A stretch of DNA of 6,625 bases from JBMCLJ01 sp048615375. Its GTDB lineage: Bacteria; Patescibacteriota; Dojkabacteria; JAOAGR01. The DNA is taken from NCBI GenBank assembly GCA_048615375.1, contig JBMCLJ010000077.1, positions 1 to 6,625 on the forward strand, in the 5' to 3' direction. Numbering within the stretch: the stretch's first letter is position 1; the number at the start of each line of letters is the position of its first letter. Below the pieces are notes generated by a model. That model was given only the letters and a program-made list of their open reading frames with translations. It was not told the origin of the DNA and made no database searches. Positions 6,338-6,625 of this stretch are shown piece by piece. Made by a program: the position numbers and the translations under genes.

Positions 6338-6351
6338 AGGCAAATTTGCCT
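6338..6351. repeat. Perfect 14-base palindrome AGGCAAATTTGCCT
   Basis: A perfect dyad that could be a binding site for a dimeric DNA-binding protein, or a short hairpin with an AATT loop. It lies inside the outer GCGAC/GTCGC pair of the hairpin-rich region, 72 bases after the uvrC stop. Confidence 0.55.
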
Positions 6352-6476
6352 GTGTCGCGATTACGCGGCTTGCTACCCCGGCTTGTAGTAGAAGCTGAGT
6401 TATAATCGGTTACCTTTATTGCGTGCCATCCTGGAGTGAGCAGAATACAAGGGGTCACAAATAATGCTCACGTCAG

Positions 6477-6502
6477 TTCCACGGGTTAAAAAACCCGTGG
6501 AA
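6477..6502. repeat. Perfect 11-bp hairpin with AAAA loop after uvrC
   Basis: Arms TTCCACGGGTT (6477-6487) and AACCCGTGGAA (6492-6502) enclose four A. It is the strongest hairpin in the window. A run of T does not follow it on either strand, so it is a poor standard intrinsic terminator, though it could still end uvrC transcription or protect the 3' end. Similar CCCACGGG/CCCGTGGG hairpins occur at ends of IS200/IS605 elements, but no transposase is seen here. Confidence 0.7.
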
Positions 6503-6506
6503 AGCA

Positions 6507-6519
6507 TAAAATCATTTTA
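6507..6519. repeat. 13-base AT-rich palindrome TAAAATCATTTTA
   Basis: A dyad with 6-base arms around one C, 4 bases after the 11-bp hairpin. It has little stability as RNA but adjoins the hairpin closely, so the two may form one site. Confidence 0.4.
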
Positions 6520-6625
6520 ACAATACAGAAAAAGTATATGCAAAGAATCTATAGTAGTAGCCAAGGCTCATGAGACCGTTGATTAACCCCTGTTCCTGGA
6601 GCCGGTGCTGTTATCAAGCAGTATT

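Larger units (their letters stand above)
6267..6625. other. Hairpin-rich non-coding region after uvrC (possible structured RNA or mobile-element end)
   Basis: No frame here on either strand is longer than a few tens of codons with recognisable content. Instead there are several inverted repeats close together: GCGAC 6316-6320 with GTCGC 6354-6358 enclosing a 14-base palindrome; CGCG-ATTA-CGCG 6356-6367; GCTT/CTAC 6368-6376 with GTAG/AAGC 6385-6395; and an 11-bp hairpin at 6477-6502. CTCCAGGA at 6321 is complementary to TCCTGGAG at both 6429 and 6594. TATAAT occurs at 6401-6406 without a matching -35. I do not recognise tRNA, tmRNA, RNase P, SRP or 6S RNA. Such density suggests an RNA gene, a long structured 3' UTR of uvrC, or an IS200/IS605-like end; none is proven. 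Confidence 0.3.

Noticed and set aside
6267..6340. Frameshifted HhH domain of uvrC
   Set aside because: I translated all three plus frames after 6266 and found no 'IPGIG'-like hairpin or following helix.
6477..6519. IS200/IS605 end with TnpB guide RNA
   Set aside because: The hairpin resembles such ends, but there is no TnpA or TnpB sequence and no second end in the window, so I kept it only as an alternative.
6559..6569. SRP RNA, from the string AGCCAAGGC
   Set aside because: The rest of the conserved SRP domain (GGTCAGG, GGAAGGAAGCAGC) is absent, so the match is probably chance.
1..6625. tRNA, rRNA or CRISPR array
   Set aside because: No cloverleaf with a GTTCGA arm, no rRNA core sequence and no regularly spaced direct repeats were seen.
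1..6625. Alternative genetic code with TGA as glycine
   Set aside because: The HEPN gene ends naturally at TGA, and the conserved genes need no TGA read-through.

Overview
The window looks like a chromosomal segment of a Patescibacteria/CPR bacterium (a Microgenomates- or Dojkabacteria-like lineage is my best guess, not proven). The reasons are a moderately AT-rich sequence, standard stop codons with TGG for Trp, near-absence of Shine-Dalgarno sequences, a membrane-anchored DsbA-like protein with a Thr/Pro-rich tail, an anchored fibronectin-like surface protein, a UvrC without the usual C-terminal helix-hairpin-helix domain, and a HEPN/MNT gene pair. No rRNA, tRNA or ribosomal protein gene is present to fix the taxonomy.

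Layout. Five genes lie on the minus strand and are read from about 4449 down to 1: a HEPN-domain protein (4449-4021), an MNT-type nucleotidyltransferase overlapping it (4078-3623), a DsbA/thioredoxin-like membrane-anchored oxidoreductase (3566-2877), a tandem two-domain family 2 glycosyltransferase (2808-1033), and the 5' part of an anchored, fibronectin/beta-sandwich, cysteine-containing extracytoplasmic protein (955-1, running off the window). On the plus strand uvrC (4731-6266) diverges from them. Between HEPN and uvrC lies the degraded 3' end of what looks like an AAA/DUF4143-type ATPase gene, ending just inside the start of uvrC. After uvrC, 359 bases hold no convincing gene but an unusual density of inverted repeats, possibly a structured RNA or a mobile-element end.

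How the parts may work together. The DsbA-like enzyme, the glycosyltransferase and the surface protein all concern the cell envelope: the oxidoreductase could form disulfides in exported proteins such as the four-cysteine tail of the surface protein, and the glycosyltransferase could build surface polysaccharide. HEPN/MNT is a two-gene cassette of the toxin-antitoxin/defence type, but its nucleotidyltransferase has Ser in place of the first catalytic Asp and its HEPN partner lacks a convincing RNase motif, so it may be an altered or non-canonical member. UvrC is the incision nuclease of nucleotide excision repair. Several genes have a -10-like box only 5-15 bases before the start codon, suggesting short-leader or leaderless mRNAs.

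Nothing here is a clear new system. The most interesting leads are the atypical HEPN/MNT pair, the domain-reduced UvrC with two insertions, and the hairpin-rich region after uvrC.
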